Shown: positions 17,196-27,986 of the stretch, piece after piece | How positions within the stretch are numbered: the stretch's first letter is position 1 | How the letters are laid out: the number at the start of each line of letters is the position of its first letter | Assembly (NCBI GenBank): GCA_012837895.1 | Contig: DUQH01000104.1 | Coordinates: 1-42,665, forward strand | Reading direction: 5' to 3' | Source of the DNA: Candidatus Fermentithermobacillaceae bacterium | GTDB taxonomy: Bacteria; Bacillota; Sulfobacillia; Fermentithermobacillales; Fermentithermobacillaceae | DNA length: 42,665 bases | The notes under the pieces: model-generated | The model's database searches: none | Told to the model about the DNA's origin: nothing | What the model saw: only the letters and a program-made list of their open reading frames with translations | Made by a program: the position numbers and the translations under genes

Positions 17196-17223
17196 AAAAG
17201 ACGTTCAGGATGAACGTCTTTTT
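17196..17223 (+). terminator. Rho-independent terminator
   Basis: AAAAGACGTTCA and TGAACGTCTTTT form a perfect 12-bp stem with a 3-base loop and a T run. It lies 27 bases after the dipeptidase stop. Confidence 0.88.
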
Positions 17224-17473
17224 GCTGCTCTGTGAGGTTTCAGCAGCGGCAGCTCCCCTGGATTCCTCAACTTCAGAACTTGCCTCAGCTCCCAGAAACA
17301 TCTATCTGTTCTGGCAGGATTCAAGATAGACCCATGTCGAACTAGATTGGGCCTGATAATGCGTTTGTGCAGGGTTAACGCCTGAGAAGTGTTATATCCC
17401 GGCCTTGTTTCGATAAGTATTTGGGCTGATACGCCACGGTCATGTGCTTCGTGTGGCGATAGAACGCTAGAGG

Positions 17474-19198
17474 ATGAGGATATTGCCAGAACTTACGCCA
17501 AATACATCTTTTCCGTCACGGAGAACCAGGACCGCCAGGCCGACAGGGCCAAAGCGTGTTCCCTGGCCGGTCTTTATATTGATAGCTGCTATCCTATTTG
17601 CAGCGGTAACAGTGATTTACCCGTCGTTCCAGTATGCCGGACGCCCACCCGGAAGCAGGCCACAACTGGTGTATCAAGGTGAAGCCCACAGGTTCCCGGT
17701 GGTGGTGGAGAAGGGCGAAGCTTATGTCCCTTTGAGCTTTATACATGACAAACTCGACCCCCACGTGCACTGGGACGAAAGCGGTGTAATGGCTGTCACC
17801 ACAAGAGACCAAGTGGTAAAACTCAAGACCGAGTCGCTCACTGCATATGTGAACCAGCATCCTGTTGACTTGCAGTTCCCGGTTATACTTGAGGGCAGGG
17901 AACCATATGTTCCTGCAAGCACTTTGGAAACACTCTATCCGGTTTCAACACGTTACAGCCAGGAATATGGTATATTTTTGGTAAGGCCGCTGGATATTCC
18001 CAAGACCACAGGTGAAACACGCACTGAGACTATATTGAGAACTAAAGCGTCTCCCTTGGCCAGGAGGGTAGCGGTATTGCCTGCAGGAGAGCAGGTTGTG
18101 GTTTACGGCGATGCAGCGAGGTGGCTCAAAGTGGAAACAAGTTCCGGATTATGCGGTTTTGTTCCAAAAAGAGATGTATCAGACCTCAGGGAAAAACCTC
18201 CTGTTGCAGAACAGCCTTCAGAATATGTGCCTGCACCTCTGAAAGGCGAAAAGGTGGTTTTGGCGTGGGAACACGTTCACAAGATCACCCCGGACCCGTC
18301 TACCTTAGGGGAAATGCCAGGCTTGAATGTAGTCTCGCCCACATGGTTTCACCTTGCCGATACTCCCGGCGAAATCGAGAACCGCGCTGATATGCGTTAT
18401 GTCAACTGGGCACACTCAAGGGGATACCAGGTATGGGCGCTGTTTTCTAACTCGTTTGACCCTGAAAGGACCTCAGTAGTGTTAAGGGATTCAGGACTGA
18501 GGGACAAAGTGATATCCCAGCTTCTGATATACGCTGATATATACAAACTTGACGGGATCAACGTGGATTTCGAAAACGTGCATTTAGCTGACGGGCCGTA
18601 TCTTACCCAGTTTGTGCGAGAGCTTAGCCCGCTGCTTCACAACCAGGGCCTTACAGTATCCATTGACATAACTGTGAAATCTTCCAGCCCCAACTGGTCG
18701 ATGTTCCTTGAACGGGATAAGCTGGCCCAAGTGGTGGATTACGTTATGCTGATGGCATACGATCAGTACCCTCACGGCTCGAAAGTGGCAGGCCCGGTAT
18801 CGACAATTCCGTGGACCGAATGGACAATTCAGAAGACCCTTGAGGAAGTCCCAAAGGAGAAGCTTGTGTTAGGTGTACCTTTCTACACCCGCCTCTGGAA
18901 AGAGACCGTTGAAAACGGCAAGACTACTGTAACTCCCACAGCTTTGGGCATGGCCGGTACCGGCCAATGGCTCCAGGAAGAGAATGTTACACCGGAGTAC
19001 CAGGCAGACACCGGGCTCTTGTATGCCGAAAAGAAGGCCGGCAACCACACATACAAGATATGGATTGAAGATGCCTCGTCCATGAAAAAGCGGGTTCAAC
19101 TGGTCAACCAGTATGAACTTGCAGGAGTGGCTGCGTGGCGCCGGGGATTTGAAACTCCCGACATATGGGAAGTTATCTGCGAGACCCTTGGGTCGTGA
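17474..19198 (+). CDS. Membrane-anchored GH18-family glycoside hydrolase with stalk and SH3 domains
   Basis: This 574-residue protein has a basic N-terminus and one TM anchor (about 31-50). Next come a copper-amine-oxidase-N-like beta domain (about 63-170, containing AYVPLSFI) and a bacterial SH3 domain (about 178-235). A GH18 barrel occupies about 250-574. The catalytic motif is DGINVDFEN with acid Glu367, as in SleL/YaaH-type N-acetylglucosaminidases, rather than the DxxDxDxE of classical chitinases. It probably trims peptidoglycan outside the cell, perhaps in sporulation. AGAGG abuts the ATG, so the start is only moderately certain. The 250 bases before it, after the terminator, contain no other gene I can support. 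Confidence 0.8.
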   Translation: MRILPELTPNTSFPSRRTRTARPTGPKRVPWPVFILIAAILFAAVTVIYPSFQYAGRPPGSRPQLVYQGEAHRFPVVVEKGEAYVPLSFIHDKLDPHVHWDESGVMAVTTRDQVVKLKTESLTAYVNQHPVDLQFPVILEGREPYVPASTLETLYPVSTRYSQEYGIFLVRPLDIPKTTGETRTETILRTKASPLARRVAVLPAGEQVVVYGDAARWLKVETSSGLCGFVPKRDVSDLREKPPVAEQPSEYVPAPLKGEKVVLAWEHVHKITPDPSTLGEMPGLNVVSPTWFHLADTPGEIENRADMRYVNWAHSRGYQVWALFSNSFDPERTSVVLRDSGLRDKVISQLLIYADIYKLDGINVDFENVHLADGPYLTQFVRELSPLLHNQGLTVSIDITVKSSSPNWSMFLERDKLAQVVDYVMLMAYDQYPHGSKVAGPVSTIPWTEWTIQKTLEEVPKEKLVLGVPFYTRLWKETVENGKTTVTPTALGMAGTGQWLQEENVTPEYQADTGLLYAEKKAGNHTYKIWIEDASSMKKRVQLVNQYELAGVAAWRRGFETPDIWEVICETLGS

Positions 19199-19244
19199 TG
19201 TGTCTCAACTCCTGCTCCCCTGCTAAAGCCCCTGAACTTGGCGG

Positions 19245-19290
19245 CTGACACCTTAACGCCCTGAACCCTAATTCCGATACTAGGTGTCAG
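19245..19290 (+). promoter_or_regulatory. Possible sigma-D-like promoter within an inverted repeat before cheW
   Basis: TAAC (19254-19257), 15 bases, TCCGATAC (19273-19280) fits the flagellar/chemotaxis sigma factor pattern TAAA-N15-GCCGATAA/T at 9 of 12 positions, about 20 bases before cheW. It lies inside an inverted repeat, CTGACACCT (19245-19253) and AGGTGTCAG (19282-19290). The position directly before a chemotaxis operon raises its weight. The match is imperfect. Confidence 0.45.
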
Positions 19291-19300
19291 GGGGATTGTT

Positions 19301-19822
19301 GTGTCTACCAACCAGAATCCGGAGAAAGACATCACCAATAGTGACACCAGCCATGGCCGGCAAATCGTGGCCTTTTGTTTGGGCGCGGAAACTTACGGCG
19401 TGGATATCCAGAAAGTCCGGGAGATTATACCTATCCAAAAGATAGTCCCTGTCCCCAGGGCCCCTGATTTTGTGGAGGGCATCATCAATTTGAGGGGCAA
19501 AGTCATTCCTGTGCTTGACCTTAGGAAGCACTTTGGCTTTGAGAAAAAACAAGCTACCCCAGAGCAAAGGATCGTGCTCACAGAAGCTGATGGCGAGGGC
19601 ATTGGCGTAATCGTAGACTCTGTATCGTCGGTGCTCCGCATCAGCGATGATTCTGTCGAGCCGCCTGCATCGGTAATCACAGGCGATGAGATTGATTACA
19701 TCCAGGGTATTGCCAAAGTGAACGATTCCCTTATCGTTCTGCTGGATCTTACCCGGATCATCTCAGATGCTGAAAAGAGAACCCTCAAACAAGTGGACTT
19801 AGCATCTGCTGTGGTCAGGTGA
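19301..19822 (+). CDS. cheW: Chemotaxis coupling protein CheW
   Basis: This 173-residue CheW couples chemoreceptors to the CheA kinase. The family pattern is clear: IVAFCLGAETYGVDIQKVREII, then FVEGIINLRGKVIPVLDLRKHFG near residue 60 and GVIVDSVSSVLRI near 105. The N-terminus is about 20 residues of polar leader. GTG 19301 follows GGGGG and is the first start in the frame. It opens the cheW-A-Y-B-R-X operon. No receptor genes are present in the window. Confidence 0.92.
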   Translation: MSTNQNPEKDITNSDTSHGRQIVAFCLGAETYGVDIQKVREIIPIQKIVPVPRAPDFVEGIINLRGKVIPVLDLRKHFGFEKKQATPEQRIVLTEADGEGIGVIVDSVSSVLRISDDSVEPPASVITGDEIDYIQGIAKVNDSLIVLLDLTRIISDAEKRTLKQVDLASAVVR

Positions 19823-19847
19823 AGCCTGAAAGAAGGAGCCTAGCCCC

Positions 19848-21959
19848 ATGGAATACACAGAAGATCTGAGCATTTTTCTCGAAGAAGTTGATGAACTTCT
19901 TGCAAATACAGAGCAGAACCTGGTCGAACTGGAAAAATCACCGTCAGGTGAAGCTCTTATCCAAGAAGTGTTCAGGGCAATGCACACAATAAAGGGCGGA
20001 GCTGCTACCTTAGGTTTACAGGACGGCGTGGAAGTGACCCACGCCATGGAAAATATCCTGGACACGATCAGGTCAGGCGAACGCGCGCTTACACCAGATG
20101 TAACAGATTTGCTGTTTTCGGTTCTCGACTGGCTTTCCAGTTGGAAGGCTGCACTGGAGCGCAGGAGCGCGAGACCGTCTACTGAAAGCATAATGGCAAA
20201 AATCCAGGCAGTGCAACCAGGCGCCGCCAAGACAGGGGAGCCTGCCGGGACATCGGGCGAACCTGCCGCTCAGGCGAGGGATTCACTTGAAGATTCATCT
20301 GACCTGGAACCAATCCTCGCCGGGCAGATCTCAGAGGTATTAGATGACGGAAAGCCTGTATACAGACTAACCGTAAAACTAAACCCTGAAGCCGAGCTGC
20401 TTTCTGTGAGATGTTTTCAGGTGTTAGTGCTGGTTGGCGAGATTGCAGACGTTATTGAATCAGTCCCGTCCGTGGACAAGGTAGAGGCCGGTGAAGCAAG
20501 CGACAAGCTGGATATTTATCTGACATGCAGCGATGATGGGGTATCAGCCAAGAAGGTAGCCGGGTCAGTGCAGGATGTGGTACAGGTTTCCCTGGTTCCG
20601 TATCACAGGAGCGGATCAAAACAGACTACTGGGGACAGTTCAGGGGCTGTCGCAGGAACTGGTTCACCTGAAGAGCTACACAATACTGACGAAGCACCGG
20701 CAACGGAGCAACAGGGCGAACAGCCACACAAAGGGGAACAAGACAATGGCCCTAGGCGTGACGGGGATTCAGTAGTGAGAACAACTAATCTCGGGCGCAC
20801 AGTGCGTGTGAACGTCGCCCTTCTTGATCTACTGCTTAATCTGGTAGGCGAGTTAGTGATCGACAGGACCCGGCTCTCCCAATTAGGCTTGAGGCTCCAA
20901 GCCAGTAAAGAGACAGCGGTAATCGGCAACGAAGTAGCGGCGCTTTCGGCAAGGCTTCAGAGGACGTCCCAGGAACTGCAAGAGGGCATTATGAAAGCCC
21001 GGTTGCTGCCCTTAAGGAGCATACTTTCCAAGTTCCCCAGGATGGTCAGGGATCTGTCAAGCCGTTGCGGCAAGCTGGTCGACTTTGAAATCAGGGGCGA
21101 ACGTCCTGAACTTGACAAGACAGTGCTTGAAGCTATAGACGATCCGCTGATACACATCCTCAGGAACGCAATCGATCACGGAATCGAAATGCCTGATGAA
21201 AGAAGGACCCGGGGCAAGCCGGAAAGAGGCAAGATAACCCTGTCAGCGTGGTATCAGGAAAACCAGGTGCTGATTCAGGTCAAGGATGACGGTGCAGGGA
21301 TAGACCCTGACCGGGTAAGGGAATCAGCGGTGAACAAAGGCTTGATCACCCGGGAAGCTGCTGCCAGGCTATCTGACAGGGAAGCGCTTGAATTGATTTT
21401 CACCCCCGGTTTCTCTACAGCCCGGACTGCGACTGAGGTGTCCGGCAGGGGTGTGGGCTTGGATGTTGTCAGGTCAAATCTCGAGCGGATCAATGGCCAC
21501 ATAGAAATCAAGAGCCAGGCTGGCATAGGCACATCGGTGATCTTACGTCTCCCTCTCACCCTTGCCATTGTACGTGCGTTGCTTGTGGAGTGCTCAGGCA
21601 TTACATACGCCATACCCACGTCATCAGTTGAAGAAGTATTGGTTGTACAGCGGGAAGATATCAAGACTATCAAAGGCAAAGCAGCCCTGACTGTAAGGGG
21701 CAGCGTATTTCCTTTGGTTTCCCTTGAAGGTTGCCTGAAAGACGACCCCTGGATGGGAAACGGCAATTTCAAATATGCGGTGCTTACGCGCAGCCACGAT
21801 GAACCCCTAGCCCTTGGGGTAGACGGGCTGATTGGTGAAGAGGAGATAGTTGTAAAGGAATTAGGCAGAATCCTCTCGCGCCTGAAAGGTATCGGAGGTG
21901 CCACCATCCTTCCCCAAGGCGATCCGGCTGTAATCCTTGACACCAACAGCTTGTTATGA
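19848..21959 (+). CDS. cheA: Chemotaxis histidine kinase CheA
   Basis: This 703-residue kinase autophosphorylates and passes phosphate to CheY and CheB. The P1 domain has phospho-acceptor His46 in AMHTIKGGAATLG. A P2-like CheY-binding domain spans about 155-250, followed by a Gly/Glu/Gln-rich linker (about 255-305). The P3 dimerisation helices contain LLNLVGELVIDRTRL. The P4 ATPase has N box ILRNAIDHGIE, G1 DDGAGID and G2 GRGVGLDVVR. A P5 CheW-like domain forms the C-terminus. AAGGAG lies 11 bases before the ATG. All domains look intact. Confidence 0.95.
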   Translation: MEYTEDLSIFLEEVDELLANTEQNLVELEKSPSGEALIQEVFRAMHTIKGGAATLGLQDGVEVTHAMENILDTIRSGERALTPDVTDLLFSVLDWLSSWKAALERRSARPSTESIMAKIQAVQPGAAKTGEPAGTSGEPAAQARDSLEDSSDLEPILAGQISEVLDDGKPVYRLTVKLNPEAELLSVRCFQVLVLVGEIADVIESVPSVDKVEAGEASDKLDIYLTCSDDGVSAKKVAGSVQDVVQVSLVPYHRSGSKQTTGDSSGAVAGTGSPEELHNTDEAPATEQQGEQPHKGEQDNGPRRDGDSVVRTTNLGRTVRVNVALLDLLLNLVGELVIDRTRLSQLGLRLQASKETAVIGNEVAALSARLQRTSQELQEGIMKARLLPLRSILSKFPRMVRDLSSRCGKLVDFEIRGERPELDKTVLEAIDDPLIHILRNAIDHGIEMPDERRTRGKPERGKITLSAWYQENQVLIQVKDDGAGIDPDRVRESAVNKGLITREAAARLSDREALELIFTPGFSTARTATEVSGRGVGLDVVRSNLERINGHIEIKSQAGIGTSVILRLPLTLAIVRALLVECSGITYAIPTSSVEEVLVVQREDIKTIKGKAALTVRGSVFPLVSLEGCLKDDPWMGNGNFKYAVLTRSHDEPLALGVDGLIGEEEIVVKELGRILSRLKGIGGATILPQGDPAVILDTNSLL

Positions 21960-22047
21960 CAATGCGGCTTTACATAGGTTCTGGAAAAGTCATTGTTTGA
22001 TCAACAGATGAGGCAGCCACAGAGATTTGACTAAGGAGTGGGTGTTG

Positions 22048-22407
22048 ATGGCTAAGATTCTGGTTGCAGATGATGCCATGTTCATGCGGAACAGGACCTC
22101 GAAGTTGCTCACTGCCAACGGTTACGAGGTTGTTCAAGCTTCAAATGGTGAAGAAGCGGTCAAGCGGTACTTTGAAGAAAAGCCTGACGTCGTCCTAATG
22201 GACATTACCATGCCCGTACTGGATGGTATTGAAGCTTTGAAGCAGATGAAGGCAGGAGATCCCGATGCAAGGGTGGTTATGGTAACGGCCATGGGGCAGA
22301 AGAGCATGGTCCTGGAAGCTATCAAAGCAGGTGCTAAGGATTTCGTGATCAAGCCTTTTGATCCTGACAGGCTTCTTGAAGCAGTGAAGAAGCAATGCGG
22401 GAAATGA
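22048..22407 (+). CDS. cheY: Chemotaxis response regulator CheY
   Basis: This 119-residue single receiver domain has acid-pocket residues in VADDAMF, phospho-acceptor Asp52 in LMDITMP, and conserved Thr (VTAMGQ) and Lys (VIKPFDP). Phospho-CheY would act on the flagellar switch. I start at ATG 22048 because AAGGAG (22033-22038) lies nine bases upstream; the upstream TTG at 22027 has no such site. The end overlaps cheB by 13 bases. Confidence 0.9.
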   Translation: MAKILVADDAMFMRNRTSKLLTANGYEVVQASNGEEAVKRYFEEKPDVVLMDITMPVLDGIEALKQMKAGDPDARVVMVTAMGQKSMVLEAIKAGAKDFVIKPFDPDRLLEAVKKQCGK

Positions 22408-23483
22408 GATGCAGGGGCAAGGATGACAAAATAAGGGTGCTCATAGTAGATGACTCTCTTTTCATGAGACGGATGCTCAGAAGGATGCTTGAGAGTCATC
22501 CAAGGATCGCCGTAATAGATGAGGCGAGAGACGGAGTAGAAGCAGTGGCCAAATGCATCTCCCTTAATCCCGATGTAATGGTGCTGGACATTGAAATGCC
22601 CAAAATGGACGGGCTGTCTGTCTTGAGGGATACAATGATAAAACGGCCGCTGCCCGTGGTTATGTTCTCGTCTCTCACACAGCGGGGTTCCAAGATTACC
22701 ATGGAAGCCTTGTCAATGGGAGCGGTTGATTTTGTGCCCAAGCCTGTGGCCAGGGGTTTGGTCCCACTGGTAGCCAGGGAGCTATGTGAAAAAGTAATTC
22801 ATGCTTCCTGTGCAAGACTCAGGGTGCAAGAACTCAGGTACCGTCATGAAACTGAGAGGGCAAAAAAGCGGAAGCAGGCAAATGGCACGGCCCCTGTGGA
22901 TACTTTGGTGGTTATAGGCTCTTCTACAGGCGGCCCCCAAGCATTGGAAGAAATCATACCTAACCTGCCTCCGGACCTGCCTGCAGCCGTCATAATTTGC
23001 CAGCACATGCCGAGAGGGTTTACCGAGTCGCTGGCCAAGCGCTTGGACATGCTTTCCTCCCTCAAAGTCAGGGAAGCTGCTGAAGAAGATGTTCTCGAGC
23101 CAGGCCTGGTGCTGGTTGCCCCTGGGGGATATCACTTGAGGATTGACAAGTTGCCTTGTGATAAACATGGCGTTTACCATGTATATCTTGACGAAGGCAA
23201 TGCTGTGCATGGTGTCAAGCCTTCGGTTGATGTAACCCTTTTTGACGCCGGGTCCCTGTTTAGGGCCAATTTGATGGTTGTCATACTCACGGGAATGGGA
23301 TTCGACGGTGCCAGAGGAGCGTGGGCAGCGAGAAAGGCCGGAGCTAAGGTGATCTGCCAGGATCGTGAGACTTCGGTTGTATGGGGAATGCCCAAAGCCT
23401 GTTATGAAGCAGGTGGGTGTGAAAAGATATTGCCTTTGGACGATATAGCAAATGCCATAGAAGGTTTTTGCAGCAAACGGTAA
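22395..23483 (+). CDS. cheB: Protein-glutamate methylesterase CheB
   Basis: This 362-residue CheB has a receiver domain (Asp65 in VLDIEMPKMDG) joined by a basic linker (about 145-165) to the methylesterase domain. The catalytic set is Ser177 in GSSTGGPQ, His204 in CQHMPRGF and the Asp of LTGMGFDGARG near 300. It removes methyl groups from chemoreceptors and can deamidate glutamines. It overlaps cheY, implying coupled translation. An ATG at 22404 is a possible alternative start. Confidence 0.93.
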   Translation: MREMRCRGKDDKIRVLIVDDSLFMRRMLRRMLESHPRIAVIDEARDGVEAVAKCISLNPDVMVLDIEMPKMDGLSVLRDTMIKRPLPVVMFSSLTQRGSKITMEALSMGAVDFVPKPVARGLVPLVARELCEKVIHASCARLRVQELRYRHETERAKKRKQANGTAPVDTLVVIGSSTGGPQALEEIIPNLPPDLPAAVIICQHMPRGFTESLAKRLDMLSSLKVREAAEEDVLEPGLVLVAPGGYHLRIDKLPCDKHGVYHVYLDEGNAVHGVKPSVDVTLFDAGSLFRANLMVVILTGMGFDGARGAWAARKAGAKVICQDRETSVVWGMPKACYEAGGCEKILPLDDIANAIEGFCSKR

Positions 23484-23505
23484 AACAACGAGGGAGCGGA
23501 CGGTT

Positions 23506-24318
23506 ATGTCAGATTCAGTGAATACAACAGAATTGCATCAATTCGGCGCAGACTACTCGTATTTTTGCACAAAGGCGGCTGAGTTCACAGGCATCAATCT
23601 GCACAACTACAAGGGAAGGCAGATCTACCGCCGGCTGGTGAACTACATGAACAGGCGCAACATCCCTGATTTTGCAACGTTTGCTATGCGCCTTCAGCGG
23701 GATCCCGGTGAAGTTGCACGGCTGGTTGAATACCTGACCATCAACGTATCTGACTTTTTTAGGAACCCGGAACACTGGGAAGCGCTTGCCAGGGAGATTG
23801 TGCCGCTGTTGGCGGACTCGGCCAAGTGGCGCATAAGGGTGTGGAGTGCCGGTTCAGCTGCGGGCCAGGAAGCTTATTCAGCTGCGATCACCTTTGCTGA
23901 GTGTTCAGTTGATGATGTTTTCATCCTCGGCACAGACATTGATGAGACAAGTTTAGGCAAGGCCCGGGCGGCCAAATATACTTCCGCTGAAGTCAAGAGC
24001 GTTCCTAAACCTTTACTCAGGAAGTATTTCCGGAAAGAAGCGGACTTGCATGTAGTCCAAGATTCCATCAGGCGGATGGTAAGTTTCCGTCGGCATGACC
24101 TGTTAAGCTCAGAGTATCCTGGCAGCATGGACCTTATAATATGCCGGAACGTGATTATCTACTTCTCAGAACACAGCAAGCAGGATGTAATAGCAAGGCT
24201 GGCGTCTTCCCTAAGGCCGGGGGGCGTGTTGTTTATGGGGGCAACAGAAGCCATATTCAACGCCCAGGACTACGGCCTTAAGCAGATCCGGCCGTTTTTT
24301 TACCGCCGCTCACCTTGA
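23506..24318 (+). CDS. cheR: Chemoreceptor methyltransferase CheR
   Basis: This 270-residue S-adenosylmethionine-dependent methyltransferase methylates receptor glutamates. A helical N-terminal domain contains FTGINLHNYKGRQIYRRL and YLTINVSDFFRNPEHW. The Rossmann domain has VWSAGSAAGQEAYS (the usual SAM loop is AGCSTGEEPYS-like, so this is a divergent version), GTDIDETSL and DLIICRNVIIYF. GAGGGAG lies nine bases before the ATG. Confidence 0.92.
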   Translation: MSDSVNTTELHQFGADYSYFCTKAAEFTGINLHNYKGRQIYRRLVNYMNRRNIPDFATFAMRLQRDPGEVARLVEYLTINVSDFFRNPEHWEALAREIVPLLADSAKWRIRVWSAGSAAGQEAYSAAITFAECSVDDVFILGTDIDETSLGKARAAKYTSAEVKSVPKPLLRKYFRKEADLHVVQDSIRRMVSFRRHDLLSSEYPGSMDLIICRNVIIYFSEHSKQDVIARLASSLRPGGVLFMGATEAIFNAQDYGLKQIRPFFYRRSP

Positions 24319-24384
24319 TAGTGCATGACTTTGGCATGAACCGAGCCTGTTTGGCTGGGCGATAGTGGAGAAAGGAGTGATGCC

Positions 24385-24858
24385 ATGTTTAAGGCAACCT
24401 TGATCAACCCATTCTTGGAGTCTGCTTTAGGTTTCCTGAAACAAGAGCTTAACACCGAGGTCAAGCGTGGGCAGTTGCGCTTGGAAGCGTCGCGTTCAAC
24501 ATCGGGAGAGGTCAATGTTGCCATCGGCGTTACAGGAGATGCAGAAGGAATTGTGATTTACTCCATGTCTGAACGTACGGCCAAAGCTATGGCATCTGCA
24601 ATGATGGGCGAACCTGTGCCCGTATTTGACGAACTGGCCGAATCCGCGATTGCAGAGATGGGGAACATTATTACCGGACAAGCTACTATCAGATTTGAGG
24701 AGTGCGGTTACGAGTGCAAACTGTCTCCGCCTACACTTGTTTCGGGCGTAGGCGTTGTGATCTCAACACTGGATATTCAAAGGCTCATAATCCCCCTGGA
24801 AATGCCCGTGGGATATCTTGAGATCTGTGTTGCCCTAAGACAAGTTAAGCCCAAATAA
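24385..24858 (+). CDS. cheX: CheX-family CheY phosphatase
   Basis: This 157-residue protein is of the CheC/CheX/FliY superfamily. It carries one catalytic helix signature, ESAIAEMGNIITGQA (ExxN, residues ~83-98). The overall length and single active site fit CheX rather than two-site CheC. It would dephosphorylate CheY-P to end the signal. AAAGGAG lies eight bases before the ATG. It is the last gene of the che operon; neither cheD nor cheZ is seen. Confidence 0.85.
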   Translation: MFKATLINPFLESALGFLKQELNTEVKRGQLRLEASRSTSGEVNVAIGVTGDAEGIVIYSMSERTAKAMASAMMGEPVPVFDELAESAIAEMGNIITGQATIRFEECGYECKLSPPTLVSGVGVVISTLDIQRLIIPLEMPVGYLEICVALRQVKPK

Positions 24859-24970
24859 TGTCGAATCAGGTCAAGAACCAGAAACCTAAAGAGGGTTCCT
24901 TACGTCTATCAAGAAGTGAATAAGGAAGTGGTTCTTGCTATCTAGCAGGTATAGAGATGGGAGAATTTTC

Positions 24971-26227
24971 ATGGGGGAAACTAGTTTGGAGCCTAGGCGC
25001 TCTTCCAGGCGCCAGCGGAAGGCAAGGCACACATATGTTTGGATGATGGTTGCCTTGCTCTTTTTTGCCACAAGTTTGCTTGCTGCGTATCATTTTGAGG
25101 TGTTTCCCTTTGCCAGGGAAGCTGCAGGGACGGACATACCAGCGAACGGGATCGGGCAAGGCCAGGTTGAAGAGGGCGAGCTTGATGAAGGTCAGGGTGG
25201 GGAAGGCCAGGGCGCCGCGGATCCAGAGGAACAGCCCGGACTTGCATCCATGGAGCAGGCGCTTTCTGCCAGGGGGCTGTATGTGACCATGGATGTGTTC
25301 GGTACACCGTCACGGTTTGCTGACGTGATAACGTTTATACGCAGCAATCCCGGACTTAATTGCCTCGTAATCGACGTCAAAGACAACAACGGCAGAATCC
25401 CGCGTGAGGCACCGGGAATTCCTTCGAAAGCTGCTTCTTACAACCACTTTTCAGCCCTTGTGAATGTGCTGAAACAAGAAGGTTACTACTTGATTGCAAG
25501 GATTGTTGCATTCCAGGATCCTCACATGGCGATGGCAGCACCCGGGCAAGCTATCAGGAATGCTGACGGTACCTTATGGAGAGATAGGGACGGTAGGCTT
25601 TGGCTCAACCCCTATGACAAGAGAAACTGGGAGTTCGTAAAGGATGTCTCAATGTGGGCTGTGGATATGGGCTTTGATGAGATCCAACTGGACTATGTAA
25701 GATTTCCCGACAGCGCCCAAGGGTTGGAGAAGAAAGGTGTGCTTATGCCCGGCCATGAAGAGTATGAATCCCGGGGAGATGCTATAGCTGCCTTTCTCGA
25801 GTATATGGGCGACGCGTTGGAGAACAAGGCGTACCTGAGCGCCGATGTGTTTGGATTTGTGACAATTGCCCAGGACGACATGGGTATAGGGCAGCGCCTG
25901 GAACAACTCGCCGATTTAATTGACTTTATTTGCCCCATGGTGTACCCATCACACTATTACAATCCCGGAATATACGGGTTTGAGGTTCCTGAGAAGCACC
26001 CGTATGAGGTAGTATACAAGGCCATGGAAGAGGCCCTGGACCGTACCCAAGGGCTCAGGGGCAAGGTCCGTCCCTGGCTCCAGGACTTCTCAATGAGATA
26101 CCGTTATGGTCCTCAAGAGGTACAGGGTCAAGTCAACGCCGTATTTGAACACGGCATCTACACATATATGCTTTGGAACCCGGCCAATGTTTACACAGAA
26201 GGCGTTGACTACGCGCCCGGTATATGA
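24971..26227 (+). CDS. Membrane-anchored DUF4015 (COG1306) putative glycoside hydrolase
   Basis: This 418-residue protein has a basic N-terminus and one TM helix (about 22-41). A Gly/Glu/Gln-rich linker (about 55-85) is followed by a TIM-barrel-like DUF4015 domain (about 95-418). Key pieces are CLVIDVKDNNGRI, YYLIARIVAFQDP, DGRLWLNPYDKRNW, GFDEIQLDYVRFPD and DFICPMVYPSHY. The family is predicted to hydrolyse glycosides; substrate is unknown, though an extracytoplasmic cell-wall role is likely. ATG 24971 has GGGAG seven bases upstream. A TTG at 24935 with AAGGAAG before it is a plausible longer start. Confidence 0.75.
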   Translation: MGETSLEPRRSSRRQRKARHTYVWMMVALLFFATSLLAAYHFEVFPFAREAAGTDIPANGIGQGQVEEGELDEGQGGEGQGAADPEEQPGLASMEQALSARGLYVTMDVFGTPSRFADVITFIRSNPGLNCLVIDVKDNNGRIPREAPGIPSKAASYNHFSALVNVLKQEGYYLIARIVAFQDPHMAMAAPGQAIRNADGTLWRDRDGRLWLNPYDKRNWEFVKDVSMWAVDMGFDEIQLDYVRFPDSAQGLEKKGVLMPGHEEYESRGDAIAAFLEYMGDALENKAYLSADVFGFVTIAQDDMGIGQRLEQLADLIDFICPMVYPSHYYNPGIYGFEVPEKHPYEVVYKAMEEALDRTQGLRGKVRPWLQDFSMRYRYGPQEVQGQVNAVFEHGIYTYMLWNPANVYTEGVDYAPGI

Positions 26228-26232
26228 CACCT

Positions 26233-27748
<1,516 letters not shown>

Positions 27749-27765
27749 TTAACACTCACCGCAAT

Positions 27766-27783
27766 CAGGTGACAACCTGTCAA
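27766..27783 (-). promoter_or_regulatory. Candidate guaB promoter element with inverted repeat
   Basis: On the - strand TTGTCA (27775 to 27770) is followed, 18 bases on, by TAAACT, a weak sigma-A-like pair. The -35 lies inside CAGGT-GACA-ACCTG (27766-27779). A nearby TTGACA (27783-27778) lacks a -10. This is suggestive only. The rest of 27710-27986 shows no gene. Confidence 0.3.
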
Positions 27784-27986
27784 GCATGGATAAATTCAGC
27801 TAAACCGCAAGTCTTCAATTATCCCCTGATTTGCTCATATATATGGATACAGCCATTTTTGGACAAGAAGGAATTTTATGAACAGTGTAGAAAGATGAGC
27901 TGGTATTTACCCTCAATGTAGGCCATTCATTTTCGTTTCGAACCGCCGAAGATAGCTCTGAGAGGCTCACACAGGGAGGGATTTGT

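Noticed and set aside
17389-17682. A 97-residue open frame before and overlapping the GH18 gene
   Set aside because: It runs in another frame across the GH18 N-terminal region, has no ribosome binding site and resembles no protein.
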